DNA of 64,000 bases. Origin: an uncultured Roseburia sp. (lineage in GTDB: Bacteria; Bacillota_A; Clostridia; Lachnospirales; Lachnospiraceae). Below, one piece after another: positions 17,776 through 26,091 of this stretch; within the stretch, counting starts at the first letter, position 1; every line of letters starts with the position of its first letter. The stretch spans positions 14,914 through 78,913 of the forward strand of contig USRX01000008.1 in assembly GCA_900557275.1 (NCBI GenBank), given 5' to 3'. A program made the position numbers and the translations under genes. The notes beneath the pieces were generated by a model. It did no database searches. It worked only from the letters and a program-made list of their open reading frames with translations, and was not told the origin of the DNA.

Positions 17776-18773
17776 TGACGGTAGAAAGTTTTGAAGAGAA
17801 TTTAAAACAAAATAATGAGAAATGTGATGTGCTGATTCAGGAGATTCTTTCAACAGCAGGAAATCTTAAATTGTATGAGCTGCTGTATCGGTATATGCTG
17901 CATAAGTTTATGATGTTTGATCTGCTGGAAGAACTATCAGGGCAGGACGGGAACAACAAGTCTGTTGATGGAACTTTATCCGTGGATATCCTGGAACTGG
18001 CACAGCAGAGTGTGGAAACTATCGCCCATCTTCAAAAAGGTGGTCTGAAATTTAAGGATCATTCCGGCACCTGCGGTTCCGTGTCTTCGGCAGTGACCAA
18101 GAAAATATTGTTCCTCATTGCCTTACAGAAAGCGCTTGGGATCACATTTGAGAAGCATGAAGCCGCAGATATAGAAACGGTCAGTGATCTGACTGAACAT
18201 GTAAAGGAACACCTGTTTGCAAAATGGCAGGCAGGTGTTCCAGATGCTAGAGTAGATATGGAAAGAGGGCATGATGCTGACAATACCTCGCATGTTGAGA
18301 AGAGAAACTGTAATGTGGAAACCTGCGAAAAAAAGGTAATATATCCACAAAAAAAATCTGAACTGACACTTCGCCAGAACCGTCTGGTGGATGAGATCAA
18401 TCATCTTGGTGACAGTTTGGAGCAGTACAGTTATCTGGTATATCGCTCCGGACAGATGCCGGCATTGCATGAGAAGTACAGAACAGAAGCTAATCGTGTG
18501 AAGGGATGTCAGTCTGTTGTATGGATGGTTTTATCTGTGGAAGATGGTATTATGCATCTTAAGGCAGACAGTGATACGTTGCTTATGAAAGGCGTGCTTG
18601 CTGTTTTGCAGGATCTCGTAGATGGTGTGGCGGCAGAGGATGTATGTCAGACATCCATTGATATTTTTGATCGTACCCAGCTGGCGGTATCTTTTCAGTC
18701 AGACCGGCTGGCAGGAATACAGAGCATTTTAAACAGTATACAAAAGACTGCCTGTGGCGCTGTACGGCATTGA
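17772..18773 (+). CDS. Fusion of a small helical domain and a SufE-like persulfide carrier
   Basis: 333 residues in three parts. Residues 1-150 resemble the separate protein at 24570-25007, sharing a lone Cys (Cys101 in SGTCGS, versus Cys90 there) and a following KKxLxLxAxQK helix. Residues 150-200 form a charged linker. Residues 200-330 are SufE-like, with the persulfide-carrying Cys246 in VKGCQSVVW. SufE accepts sulfur from a cysteine desulfurase. ATGA overlap with the isomerase-fold gene makes translation coupling likely. The same two functions exist as separate genes beside sufS 6 kb downstream, so this is a fused duplicate of that module without its own desulfurase. Confidence 0.8.
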   Translation: MMTVESFEENLKQNNEKCDVLIQEILSTAGNLKLYELLYRYMLHKFMMFDLLEELSGQDGNNKSVDGTLSVDILELAQQSVETIAHLQKGGLKFKDHSGTCGSVSSAVTKKILFLIALQKALGITFEKHEAADIETVSDLTEHVKEHLFAKWQAGVPDARVDMERGHDADNTSHVEKRNCNVETCEKKVIYPQKKSELTLRQNRLVDEINHLGDSLEQYSYLVYRSGQMPALHEKYRTEANRVKGCQSVVWMVLSVEDGIMHLKADSDTLLMKGVLAVLQDLVDGVAAEDVCQTSIDIFDRTQLAVSFQSDRLAGIQSILNSIQKTACGAVRH

Positions 18774-19030
18774 TTTTAACAGGAAATCACAAAAAGAGAT
18801 GCAGGACAGCCTGCAGAGCAGAATAAAAATAAAACAGGAATTGTTACATAAAGAAGGCGTTTGGGATATTTTTGGCAAACGGGTATATGAGCTTAGTTGT
18901 CCAAAGATATCTTACAGAAAAACAATATGTAACAATTCCTGTTTAATTATTGAAAGAATCTGTCAGATCTATTATTCAAAGATGTAAAAGCGTCTTATGT
19001 TATAAAGACAGCAGTTCTACGGACTGCACT
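18774..19030. other. Convergent intergenic region after the SufE fusion gene
   Basis: 257 bp between converging genes. A short hairpin at about 19011-19027 (GCAGT / ACTGC) followed by ACTTTATT may be a weak terminator. A 77-codon open frame here overlaps the upstream gene and lacks a ribosome site; I do not accept it. Confidence 0.4.
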
Positions 19031-20593
19031 TTATTCTGTCGCAGGTTTTAATTCCAGCGTTTTAAATCCAAGCAGCAGCTGAAGTCTCGTATCCGGATCA
19101 TCCAGCGTGATTCCAAGCATTTCTTCAATCTTTCCGACGTGATACAGAACTGTATTGCGGTGCATGCAAAGCTTCTGGCTGGCGAGAGTCGCACGTCGTT
19201 CACATTGCAGGAAGGTGTACAGAATGTTCGGGTAATCCACAGAATAACGGCTGGCGCTTTCTTTCAGTGTTTTCAGACTTTGGATTGCCATACTGTTGTC
19301 AAGGATGCCTTCATCATGTTCCAGGATCAGCTGCATCTGATAGTAGAGGACATAATCTCTGAAGCAGTAGACCTCTGCAAAGTTTGGTTTTGAAACATCA
19401 GACGGATCCACATCTTTTTCTGCCAGTTCCTGTCCGATGCGGATAGCGGTGTAAGCCTGCTGGTAGGCAGTGGGAATCTCTGTCAGAAGGCAGAAAGTAT
19501 TGCTGATTCCACATTGAAATGAGTACAGCTGTAGAATTTTCTGAAGTTGCTGACCGATATTATCGGGAATTGTTCCGCGATAGAGCATTAAAATATTTTT
19601 CTGGTAAAGCACTGTATCAAATACAGGGAAAGCAGTAGAAAGTTCGGAAACGACTCTTCGGAATGGGAAATTTTCTTCATTCGTAAAACGAAGAAGCAGC
19701 AGCTGGAATGTTCCGTGAAAAGCAATTCCAATCGAACCTGCTCTGCGGTAGGCTTCATCTGTGGATTTTAATTTTCCATCCATAATATCCTGAAGGAGAG
19801 AAGCTACCGGTCTGCCTGTATCTTTGATATAAAGGCCGGATTTTACATATAGCTGCAGCATTTCCATTAAAATACGGAACAGTTCCAGAATGCCTTCAGA
19901 ATATTTCCGACAGCAGACCATGACAGCCAGCATCGTATAGGTATTATTTTCGTGAAAAACTTTTTTTACTGTAACATATTCGGACATGGCATAGTCGTCA
20001 CTGACGATAATGTCATCTTCTTGTTCAAACTGGGTATAGCGACCGAATTTCTGGAATTGCTGGATTGTTTCTTTCGGGTGATAACCATGGCGGGTCAGTT
20101 CATTTGCCACCACATCATCTGTTTCTATATGTTTGGTATATCCGATCAGTTTAAAAGAGGAGTCCATCACAGCGATATGATTGCCGATCATCGATTCGCT
20201 GAGATCCATAAGCGCCTGGATGCCTTCTCGTTTGGATACGGAACGCAGCAGGTCTACTTTCCAGTTTACGACACGGAGAAATGCGCGTTGTGTTTGATTA
20301 AACAGCTCCTGGGGTCGAAGATTCTTTTTTACGATAGAAATATGAGCCATGGCTTCTTCTGTTTCCCTTTCATCTACCATTCGATCCCGGACACAGAGAA
20401 AATGAAGCTGAGGATGGGTATGCTGCACCAGTAACGCATCAGACAATCCGCCTACATACAGTGTTTTGGTTCTTCCGGACGGCATTTCGGTATCCAAAAG
20501 CTCTACACTGTCAAAACGGATGGATAGATTGGTATCATTACTTTCGTATTCGTATTCCAAAAGATCTAAAATTAATACCACAGAGAGATCCAT
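19031..20593 (-). CDS. PucR-family transcriptional regulator
   Basis: 520 residues. The C terminus carries the PucR/CdaR-type HTH (LYTFLQCERRATLASQKL followed by HRNTVLYHVGKIEEMLG), after a GGDEF-like middle region; the N terminus is a sensory domain of unknown ligand. The frame reaches a TTG at 20608, but GGAGG is optimally placed (8 nt) for the ATG at 20593. It is divergent from isomerase-fold gene 2 and convergent with the SufE-fusion gene, sitting in the middle of the putative sulfur system. Its own promoter (20717-20746) is good. It probably regulates one or both operons. PucR proteins elsewhere respond to purines or amino acids. Confidence 0.88.
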   Translation of the reverse strand: MDLSVVLILDLLEYEYESNDTNLSIRFDSVELLDTEMPSGRTKTLYVGGLSDALLVQHTHPQLHFLCVRDRMVDERETEEAMAHISIVKKNLRPQELFNQTQRAFLRVVNWKVDLLRSVSKREGIQALMDLSESMIGNHIAVMDSSFKLIGYTKHIETDDVVANELTRHGYHPKETIQQFQKFGRYTQFEQEDDIIVSDDYAMSEYVTVKKVFHENNTYTMLAVMVCCRKYSEGILELFRILMEMLQLYVKSGLYIKDTGRPVASLLQDIMDGKLKSTDEAYRRAGSIGIAFHGTFQLLLLRFTNEENFPFRRVVSELSTAFPVFDTVLYQKNILMLYRGTIPDNIGQQLQKILQLYSFQCGISNTFCLLTEIPTAYQQAYTAIRIGQELAEKDVDPSDVSKPNFAEVYCFRDYVLYYQMQLILEHDEGILDNSMAIQSLKTLKESASRYSVDYPNILYTFLQCERRATLASQKLCMHRNTVLYHVGKIEEMLGITLDDPDTRLQLLLGFKTLELKPATE

Positions 20594-21032
20594 ATTCATT
20601 ACCTCCAATCAGAAAATGTTTGAATTGTAAAAAATAACATAGATTCAGATGATATTTATAACTATATTGTTAAAAAATACTCTCAAAAAATGAATATAGC
20701 AAGCGTTCTTTGATATATTTTACAATACAAACTGTCATTATGTCAAATTAGTTTTTCCTAATTGCTAAAATGAAAATAAAATGAACATATTAACCTAATA
20801 GGATAAATAAGAAGAATGTGACAAAAATTATCAAAAAACTTTCTTATTTTCAGAATTTTTAATGATGTTTCTGACAGCTGGAATCGTTATAATCTAAGTA
20901 AATCAGCTGATTCGAAAAAGTTTAAAGTTAAAAAGGGTTACCAAGGTTCTGTAAAACGTATTTTTCAAAAGGGTAGGAAAATGCGTGAAAAGAACGATTT
21001 AATGAATAAGGTTTGATTAGGAGGAAAACACT
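20594..21032. other. Divergent control region, pucR / isomerase-fold gene 2
   Basis: 439 bp, very AT-rich. It holds the minus-strand pucR promoter (20717-20746) and a plus-strand TATAAT at 20888-20893 without a convincing -35, about 140 bp before the isomerase-fold start. The latter looks like an activator-dependent promoter. No RNA gene seen. Confidence 0.45.
20717..20746 (-). promoter_or_regulatory. pucR promoter
   Basis: On the minus strand TTGACA (20746-20741) and TAAAAT (20722-20717) are spaced by 18 bp, about 125 bp before the pucR start. Confidence 0.6.
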
Positions 21033-22565
21033 ATGATTCGCAGAGGTTTAGATGTAAAGTTAAACGTAAAACCAATCTTTTTAGGACTTCAGCACAACTA
21101 TTATTATGAAGGACCATGCCGTTTCGCAAAAGGCGAGGCACTGACTCCGGAATATGAAGCAATTCTGGCACAGGAACTGAAAGATAAATTCTTTGAGGAT
21201 GTAAAAGCAAATCTGCCGGCAGAAGCAGTAAACATTCTTGAACCGGTATTTCTTCCATGTCATGATAACTGGCAGGTTCCGGAAGCAGCATTTGATGCAA
21301 TGACTACAGACAAAGAAGAGATCGATGTATTTATGATGTCCGGTGGTATTGCACGAAGTGGTCTTTTGATAGAGCTGGCTGAACGTACACACAAACCGAT
21401 CATTCAGGATCCGGCTACCTGCTGTGACCTTACAGCTGTAACTGCTTCTATTAAAAACAGAGGTCTTGAGTGCTATGCACATCTTACTTGGGAAGGCATT
21501 GCAAAACAGTTGAGAGTCCTTCGTGTGCGCAAAGCATTAAAACAGGCTAATATCCTTCTGGGCGTTCGTTTTGATTCCAATGGATCTAAGAGCGGTAACG
21601 ATACATTTGTTTCTCTGCATCAGGCTACTGAGAAATTTGGTACAAACTTCCGTTTCCTGAACCTGCATGAACTGCTGGATTACATGCAGCCACTTCCGGA
21701 AGGTGGCAACTACACCACACCGGGAAGAATGGATACACCGAATATCACAGCTGAAGATATCGCAGAAGCAGAAAAGCTTGCTGACGAGATCCTTGCAGGC
21801 GCTGACATTGTAAACATTGACAGAGAAGCAATGGTAGAATCCTGCAAAGCATATGTAGAAGTAAAGAAACTCCTTGATTTCCATGACTGCTGCGGATTTA
21901 CTGTTCCGTGTCCGGATACATGCTCCACAAGAAGAATCAATGAGATGAAATTTACATTCTGCTTAACACATTCACTGTTAAACGAGCAGGGTATTCCATC
22001 TGCATGTGAGTATGATGTAGACGGCGTTCTGACCATGCTGATCCTGTCCACATTATCCAACTGCGCACCGTTCATGGGCAATACGAACCCATTAGTATAT
22101 GAGAATGGAACCCTTCGTCCAATGAGACGTTTCAATATTGAAGACATCAAAGATGTGGAAGATCTTACAAATCTGTATCATACTTCCCACTCTACACCAA
22201 ACCGTAAGTTCCACGGCATCGATGGCGAGATGAACAGCTACAGTGTACGTCATTTTGCATATGATCAGAAATTTGGCGCTGTATTCCGTCATGACTTCAA
22301 AGAAGACAAAGGCGAGAAGATCACGATCTGCCGTCTGTCTCCAGATTGTAAGAAGATCTTCATCGGCGAAGGAACAATCGTAGGCGGTGGCGATTACGAG
22401 CTGGATAACTGTAACGGATATGTTGTATATCGTGTTGCAGATCAGGCAAAATTCTTCAAAGCTCAGTGTGAAGTAGGAAATCATCTGCCATTCGTATTTG
22501 GCGATTACGCTGATGAGCTTGAGATGCTCGGCGAAGCACTCGGCCTGGAAGTTCTGAGAGTATAA
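21033..22565 (+). CDS. Cysteine-rich protein of the L-fucose/L-arabinose isomerase superfamily (paralogue 2)
   Basis: 510 residues, homologous throughout to the product at 16222-17775. It contains CLTHSLLNEQGIPSACEYD (310-328, with Glu326 and Asp328 in the place of isomerase metal ligands), GNHLPFVFGDY with His484, and NGYVVYR near the C terminus. Conserved cysteines include Cys29, Cys76, Cys130-Cys131, Cys147, Cys293-x3-Cys297, Cys310, Cys325 and Cys460. FucI-type isomerases need only Mn2+ and have no such Cys set. GGAGG precedes the ATG. A terminator at 22838-22877 separates it from sufS, but the shared context (sufS, sufE, the small helical gene) is striking. Catalytic activity unknown. 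Confidence 0.75.
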   Translation: MIRRGLDVKLNVKPIFLGLQHNYYYEGPCRFAKGEALTPEYEAILAQELKDKFFEDVKANLPAEAVNILEPVFLPCHDNWQVPEAAFDAMTTDKEEIDVFMMSGGIARSGLLIELAERTHKPIIQDPATCCDLTAVTASIKNRGLECYAHLTWEGIAKQLRVLRVRKALKQANILLGVRFDSNGSKSGNDTFVSLHQATEKFGTNFRFLNLHELLDYMQPLPEGGNYTTPGRMDTPNITAEDIAEAEKLADEILAGADIVNIDREAMVESCKAYVEVKKLLDFHDCCGFTVPCPDTCSTRRINEMKFTFCLTHSLLNEQGIPSACEYDVDGVLTMLILSTLSNCAPFMGNTNPLVYENGTLRPMRRFNIEDIKDVEDLTNLYHTSHSTPNRKFHGIDGEMNSYSVRHFAYDQKFGAVFRHDFKEDKGEKITICRLSPDCKKIFIGEGTIVGGGDYELDNCNGYVVYRVADQAKFFKAQCEVGNHLPFVFGDYADELEMLGEALGLEVLRV

Positions 22566-22923
22566 TTTTTCAGAAAAAAGGATTATTTACATAATCAAAT
22601 AACAGTGACATGACTCTGTAGGGATTATAGTATATGAAACATATCCATAGATTATGGTTTGGCCGTACTGTAAAATATGCGAATCGTATATTTTTGCAGA
22701 ACGAAACATAAAAGAAAGAAAATATCGTATGGATATAAGTTTCGCGGATGTGCTATAATCAGATTAAATAAGTTGTACTGCCGACAGAAGTGGCAGAGAA
22801 CAGTGAACAGAGTAATGAAATCGTGTCAGAGTAAAAGCCCGGTAAGGCTGTCAGTAGGCACAGCCTTATCGGGTTTTCTGTCGATATGAAAGAAAATCAG
22901 GACTTTACAGGGGGTAGGATATT
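22566..22923. other. 358-bp leader region before sufS
   Basis: Contains an extended -10 (TGC-TATAAT, 22751-22759), a small hairpin (CTGCC / GGCAG, about 22778-22796) and a strong terminator (22838-22877) only 47 bp before the sufS start. The order promoter, structured leader, terminator, gene suggests attenuation or a riboswitch-like element. A simpler reading is the terminator of isomerase-fold gene 2 plus a weak promoter. Confidence 0.5.
22838..22877 (+). terminator. Intrinsic terminator / possible attenuator before sufS
   Basis: Fourteen-base-pair stem (CCCGGTAAGGCTGT with ACAGCCTTATCGGG, one G-U) and an 8-nt loop, followed by TTTTCTG. Confidence 0.85.
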
Positions 22924-24150
22924 TTGTTAGACGTAGAAAGAATCCGGAAAGATTTTCCGATATTGGACAGCGAAGTGAATGGACAGAAACTGATATATCT
23001 GGATAATGCGGCAACGACGCAGCTGCCAGAATGTGTTTTGAAACGGCTGGATCAGCACTATCGTCAGGATAATGCAAATGTTCACCGTGGCATTCATCTT
23101 CTCAGCGAACGTTCAACCGCAGCATTTGAAGATGCACGGGAGACCGTGAAAGAATTTCTCAATGCGAAAAGTATCAAAGAAATCATATTTACGCAGGGAA
23201 CGACAGATTCTATCAATACAGTTGCCCAGGGGCTTCGAATGCAGATCCAGCCGGGAGATCATATTGTTACCACGCAGCTGGAGCATCATTCTGACTTTTT
23301 ACCATGGCAGAGACTCTGTAAAGAACGGAATGCTGTTTTTCATCCAATCCCGTGTCCTGATGGAAATCTGGATATGGATGCTTTTAAGGAAGCACTTTCC
23401 AACAGACCGAAAGTGGTTGCAGTCACACATGTATCCAACCTTACCGGAACAGTCATGCCAATCCGGCAACTTGCAGCAATGGCTCATGAGGCAGGGGCAT
23501 TGTTTTTAGTGGATGGCGCTCAGGGAATTCGCCACGATGTGGTAGATGTGCAGGAGTTAGACTGTGATTTCTATTGTTTTTCCGGACATAAGATTCTTGC
23601 ACCGACTGGAATCGGTGTTTTATATGGAAAAGAAGCATGTCTGGAATTGTTGGAACCGGCTCGCGTTGGTGGAGGGATGGTCGATGTTGTAGGACTCGAA
23701 ATATCTACCTATGGTCCGCTGCCGACCAGACTGGAAGCCGGAACTCCAAATTATGCCGGAGCCATCGGGCTGGCAGAAGCATTGAAGTATCTGACACATA
23801 TTGGCAGAAATGAAATAGCAGTGTATGAGCAGGAATTGACGGAGGATGCAGTCCGAAGCCTGTCTGCTCTTGAAGGAGTACATATATTGGGAACTCCGGC
23901 ACATCGAAGCGGCGTCGTGTCCTTTACTCTTACCGACGTTCACCCATATGACGCTGCCAGTGTGCTGGATAAGCTGGGAGTGGCGCTCCGCTCCGGCAAC
24001 CACTGTGCACAGACAGCGCTCGCCATGTTCCGGGAGGAAGTGGCATTGCGTCTCTCTGTAGCATTTTATAATACACATGAAGAGATTGCAGCCTGCTGTC
24101 AGGCAATTCAACGAACGATGGAGATGTTTGCAAAATGGAAGAAACACTGA
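22924..24150 (+). CDS. SufS-type cysteine desulfurase (class V aminotransferase fold)
   Basis: 408 residues. PLP enzyme converting cysteine to alanine and an enzyme-bound persulfide. YLDNAATTQ and NVHRGIHLLSERST are SufS/CsdA signatures; PLP Lys223 lies in FSGHKILAPTG; the catalytic loop Cys361 is in RSGNHCAQTAL, matching the RTGHHCA of group II enzymes. The start is TTG after AGGGGGTAGG; no ATG upstream fits. Its end overlaps the SufE-like gene by 16 bp. No sufB, sufC, sufD or sufU is nearby, so this is not the house-keeping Suf operon. It looks like a dedicated desulfurase for the local isomerase-fold proteins. Confidence 0.88.
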   Translation: MLDVERIRKDFPILDSEVNGQKLIYLDNAATTQLPECVLKRLDQHYRQDNANVHRGIHLLSERSTAAFEDARETVKEFLNAKSIKEIIFTQGTTDSINTVAQGLRMQIQPGDHIVTTQLEHHSDFLPWQRLCKERNAVFHPIPCPDGNLDMDAFKEALSNRPKVVAVTHVSNLTGTVMPIRQLAAMAHEAGALFLVDGAQGIRHDVVDVQELDCDFYCFSGHKILAPTGIGVLYGKEACLELLEPARVGGGMVDVVGLEISTYGPLPTRLEAGTPNYAGAIGLAEALKYLTHIGRNEIAVYEQELTEDAVRSLSALEGVHILGTPAHRSGVVSFTLTDVHPYDAASVLDKLGVALRSGNHCAQTALAMFREEVALRLSVAFYNTHEEIAACCQAIQRTMEMFAKWKKH

Positions 24151-24566
24151 CGATTCAGCAACTGGAAGATACATATATCGAAGATCTGAACATGCTTGGC
24201 GACTGGTTTATGCAGTATGAATATCTTCTTGAAATATCTGCAGAGCTGCCGAAAATCCCGGAGGAGAACCGTTCGGAAGAAAATAAAGTACATGGATGCC
24301 AGTCCGGCGTGTGGCTGAATCTGTCCATGGAAACGGGAAAAGTACATGTGCTGGCAGACAGTGATGCACTGATCATCCGGGGGATGCTGGCAGTCATCGT
24401 ATCATTATTGGATCAGAGAACACCGCAGGAGATCATATCCTATAAACCGCGTTTTCTGGAAGAGACAAACCTGAAACAGCAGATATCTACAGACCGGTTT
24501 CAGGGAATCAATTCTGTGATTACTACGATACAGCAGTATGCAAAGCTGCATGCAGGGGAGGAATAG
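24135..24566 (+). CDS. SufE-like sulfur acceptor protein
   Basis: 143 residues. Whole-length SufE fold with the persulfide-carrying Cys55 in the diagnostic KVHGCQSGVW context, and DSDALIIRGMLAVIVSLL matching the SufE core. It takes sulfur from SufS and hands it to a client. It overlaps sufS (16 bp) and is 3 bp from the next gene, so the three are one transcript. SufE is normally a proteobacterial partner while most Firmicutes use SufU, which makes a SufE in this genome notable. Confidence 0.9.
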   Translation: MEETLTIQQLEDTYIEDLNMLGDWFMQYEYLLEISAELPKIPEENRSEENKVHGCQSGVWLNLSMETGKVHVLADSDALIIRGMLAVIVSLLDQRTPQEIISYKPRFLEETNLKQQISTDRFQGINSVITTIQQYAKLHAGEE

Positions 24567-24569
24567 GCC

Positions 24570-25007
24570 ATGGATGTAGAAGCAAGAAAAAAGATTGTTG
24601 CGAAACTGTTGTCCGCAGCAAAAGAGGCGACACAGAAAGAGGCAGAGATCATAAAAAATGAAAAACAGCCAACATATGAGTTTGTATTTGAACATGTGAG
24701 AGCCTATGTGCTTTCTAAATTTTTACTCCCGCCGGACTGTGAGGAGGAAAATATCAAAGGGCTGGCAACACTGAGTCTGGCAAAGACAATGAAACTGGAT
24801 AAGAATGTGATCCATGATCTGGATACAGCGACACCATGCGATCATGCAACGTCAGAATCGACAAAAAAGGTACTTCTTTTGTATGCGGTTCAGAAAGATA
24901 TGGAACTGAATCCGGATCCGGAAGGAATCTCCAGAGTTCAGACGGTAACGGAGTTGGCGCAGTATGTACTGGAAGCAAGGAAAAAGGTTATTCAGGAAAA
25001 TGCGTGA
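24570..25007 (+). CDS. Small helical protein with a conserved cysteine, partner of sufS/sufE
   Basis: 145 residues, no family recognised. Mostly helical and charged; Cys90 in DTATPCDHAT is followed by STKKVLLLYAVQ, and QTVTELAQYVLEA near the C terminus recalls the last helix of acyl-carrier-like folds. The N-terminal half of the 17772-18773 fusion protein aligns with it around the Cys and the KK-helix. Because it occurs both free and fused to SufE, I infer that it binds SufE or the client and may take part in the persulfide relay. Co-transcribed with sufS-sufE. Confidence 0.7.
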   Translation: MDVEARKKIVAKLLSAAKEATQKEAEIIKNEKQPTYEFVFEHVRAYVLSKFLLPPDCEEENIKGLATLSLAKTMKLDKNVIHDLDTATPCDHATSESTKKVLLLYAVQKDMELNPDPEGISRVQTVTELAQYVLEARKKVIQENA

Positions 25008-25037
25008 TGCATAGAAAATATTATATAAAGACAAGGA

Positions 25038-25081
25038 AAGATGTCAGATTACAAGTTTTTGTGTGATCTGGCATCTTTTTA
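25038..25081 (+). terminator. Terminator after the sufS-sufE operon
   Basis: Stem AGATGTCAGATTA / TGATCTGGCATCT (one G-U) with a T-run at 25075-25080. Confidence 0.85.
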
Positions 25082-25114
25082 TAAAATCTGTAATAAAAAA
25101 TTAATTTCTTCCTG

Positions 25115-25143
25115 TTGAAAGGCTGTATTTTTACTGCTATACT
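25115..25143 (+). promoter_or_regulatory. pyrE promoter with long leader
   Basis: TTGAAA (25115-25120), 17-bp spacer, extended -10 TGC-TATACT (25138-25143). The predicted leader is about 240 nt and includes a small palindrome TGTAAAT-N5-ATTTACA (25232-25250) and a GCTGC/GCAGC hairpin near 25350-25366. Confidence 0.65.
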
Positions 25144-25392
25144 AAATATAATATATGTAAAAACGACTGATTAATTGTTTAAAAGAAAGAATGATTTTCC
25201 ATATGTATATTTGTTTGGAAAAATACATGGTTGTAAATGTATTATTTACACGGTATACAAATAAAAATTGAGAAGAGATATTCGTTATATTTCCGGCATA
25301 AAAATGACAGTCAGGAGATATTTTGCATATAGAAATATGAAAAACAGCAGGCTGCGGGATGCAGCATTTTGAAATATAGGGAGGATATAGAA

Positions 25393-26073
25393 ATGGAACA
25401 GTACAAACAGGAATTTATTGAATTTATGGTAGAATCAGATGTTTTGAAATTCGGAGAGTTTACACTGAAAAGTGGCAGAAAGTCTCCGTTTTTTATGAAT
25501 GCAGGCGCATATGTAACCGGCTATCAGCTGAAAAAACTGGGCGAATATTATGCAAAAGCAATCCACGATAAATATGGCGATGATTTTGATGTATTATTCG
25601 GACCGGCATACAAAGGTATCCCGATCAGTGTCGTAACTGCCATCGCTTATCATGAATTATATGGAAAAGAGGTTCGTTACTGTTCTGACAGAAAAGAGGC
25701 AAAAGATCATGGCGCTGATAAGGGCGGTTTCCTTGGAAGTCCGTTAAAAGATGGTGACAGAGTGGTTATGATCGAGGATGTTACCACTTCCGGAAAATCT
25801 ATGGAAGAGACTGTTCCGAAAGTAAGAGAGGCAGCAGATGTTACCATCGTAGGTCTGATGGTATCTCTGGACCGTATGGAAGTAGGAAAAGGCGGTGTAA
25901 AATGCGCACTGGATGAGGTAAAGGATCTCTATGGATTTGAGACCAATGCCATTGTTACTATGGCTGAAGTTGTAGAACATCTTTATAACAAAGAATGTGG
26001 AGGAAAAATTGTCATTGATGATGCATTAAAGTCTGCAATTGATGCATACTATGAACAGTATGGTGCAAAATAG
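25393..26073 (+). CDS. pyrE: Orotate phosphoribosyltransferase
   Basis: 226 residues. Transfers the phosphoribosyl group of PRPP to orotate to make OMP. The PRPP-binding signature VVMIEDVTTSGKSM (about residues 117-130) and the catalytic-loop SDRKEAKDHG are present. The frame opens at 25369, but GGGAGG is placed for the ATG at 25393 (MEQYKQEFIEF). It is separated by 10 kb from the pyrC-F-K-D cluster and followed 18 bp later by a VanZ-like gene. Confidence 0.95.
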   Translation: MEQYKQEFIEFMVESDVLKFGEFTLKSGRKSPFFMNAGAYVTGYQLKKLGEYYAKAIHDKYGDDFDVLFGPAYKGIPISVVTAIAYHELYGKEVRYCSDRKEAKDHGADKGGFLGSPLKDGDRVVMIEDVTTSGKSMEETVPKVREAADVTIVGLMVSLDRMEVGKGGVKCALDEVKDLYGFETNAIVTMAEVVEHLYNKECGGKIVIDDALKSAIDAYYEQYGAK

Positions 26074-26091
26074 AGACAGAAGATAAGTTCA

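Noticed and set aside
18754..18987. 77-codon frame after the SufE-fusion gene
   Set aside because: Overlaps the real gene in another frame, no ribosome site and no recognisable domain.
22924..25007. House-keeping Suf operon for Fe-S assembly
   Set aside because: No sufB, sufC, sufD or sufU adjacent, the carrier is SufE-type, and the partner gene is an unknown small protein repeated as a fusion elsewhere in the locus.
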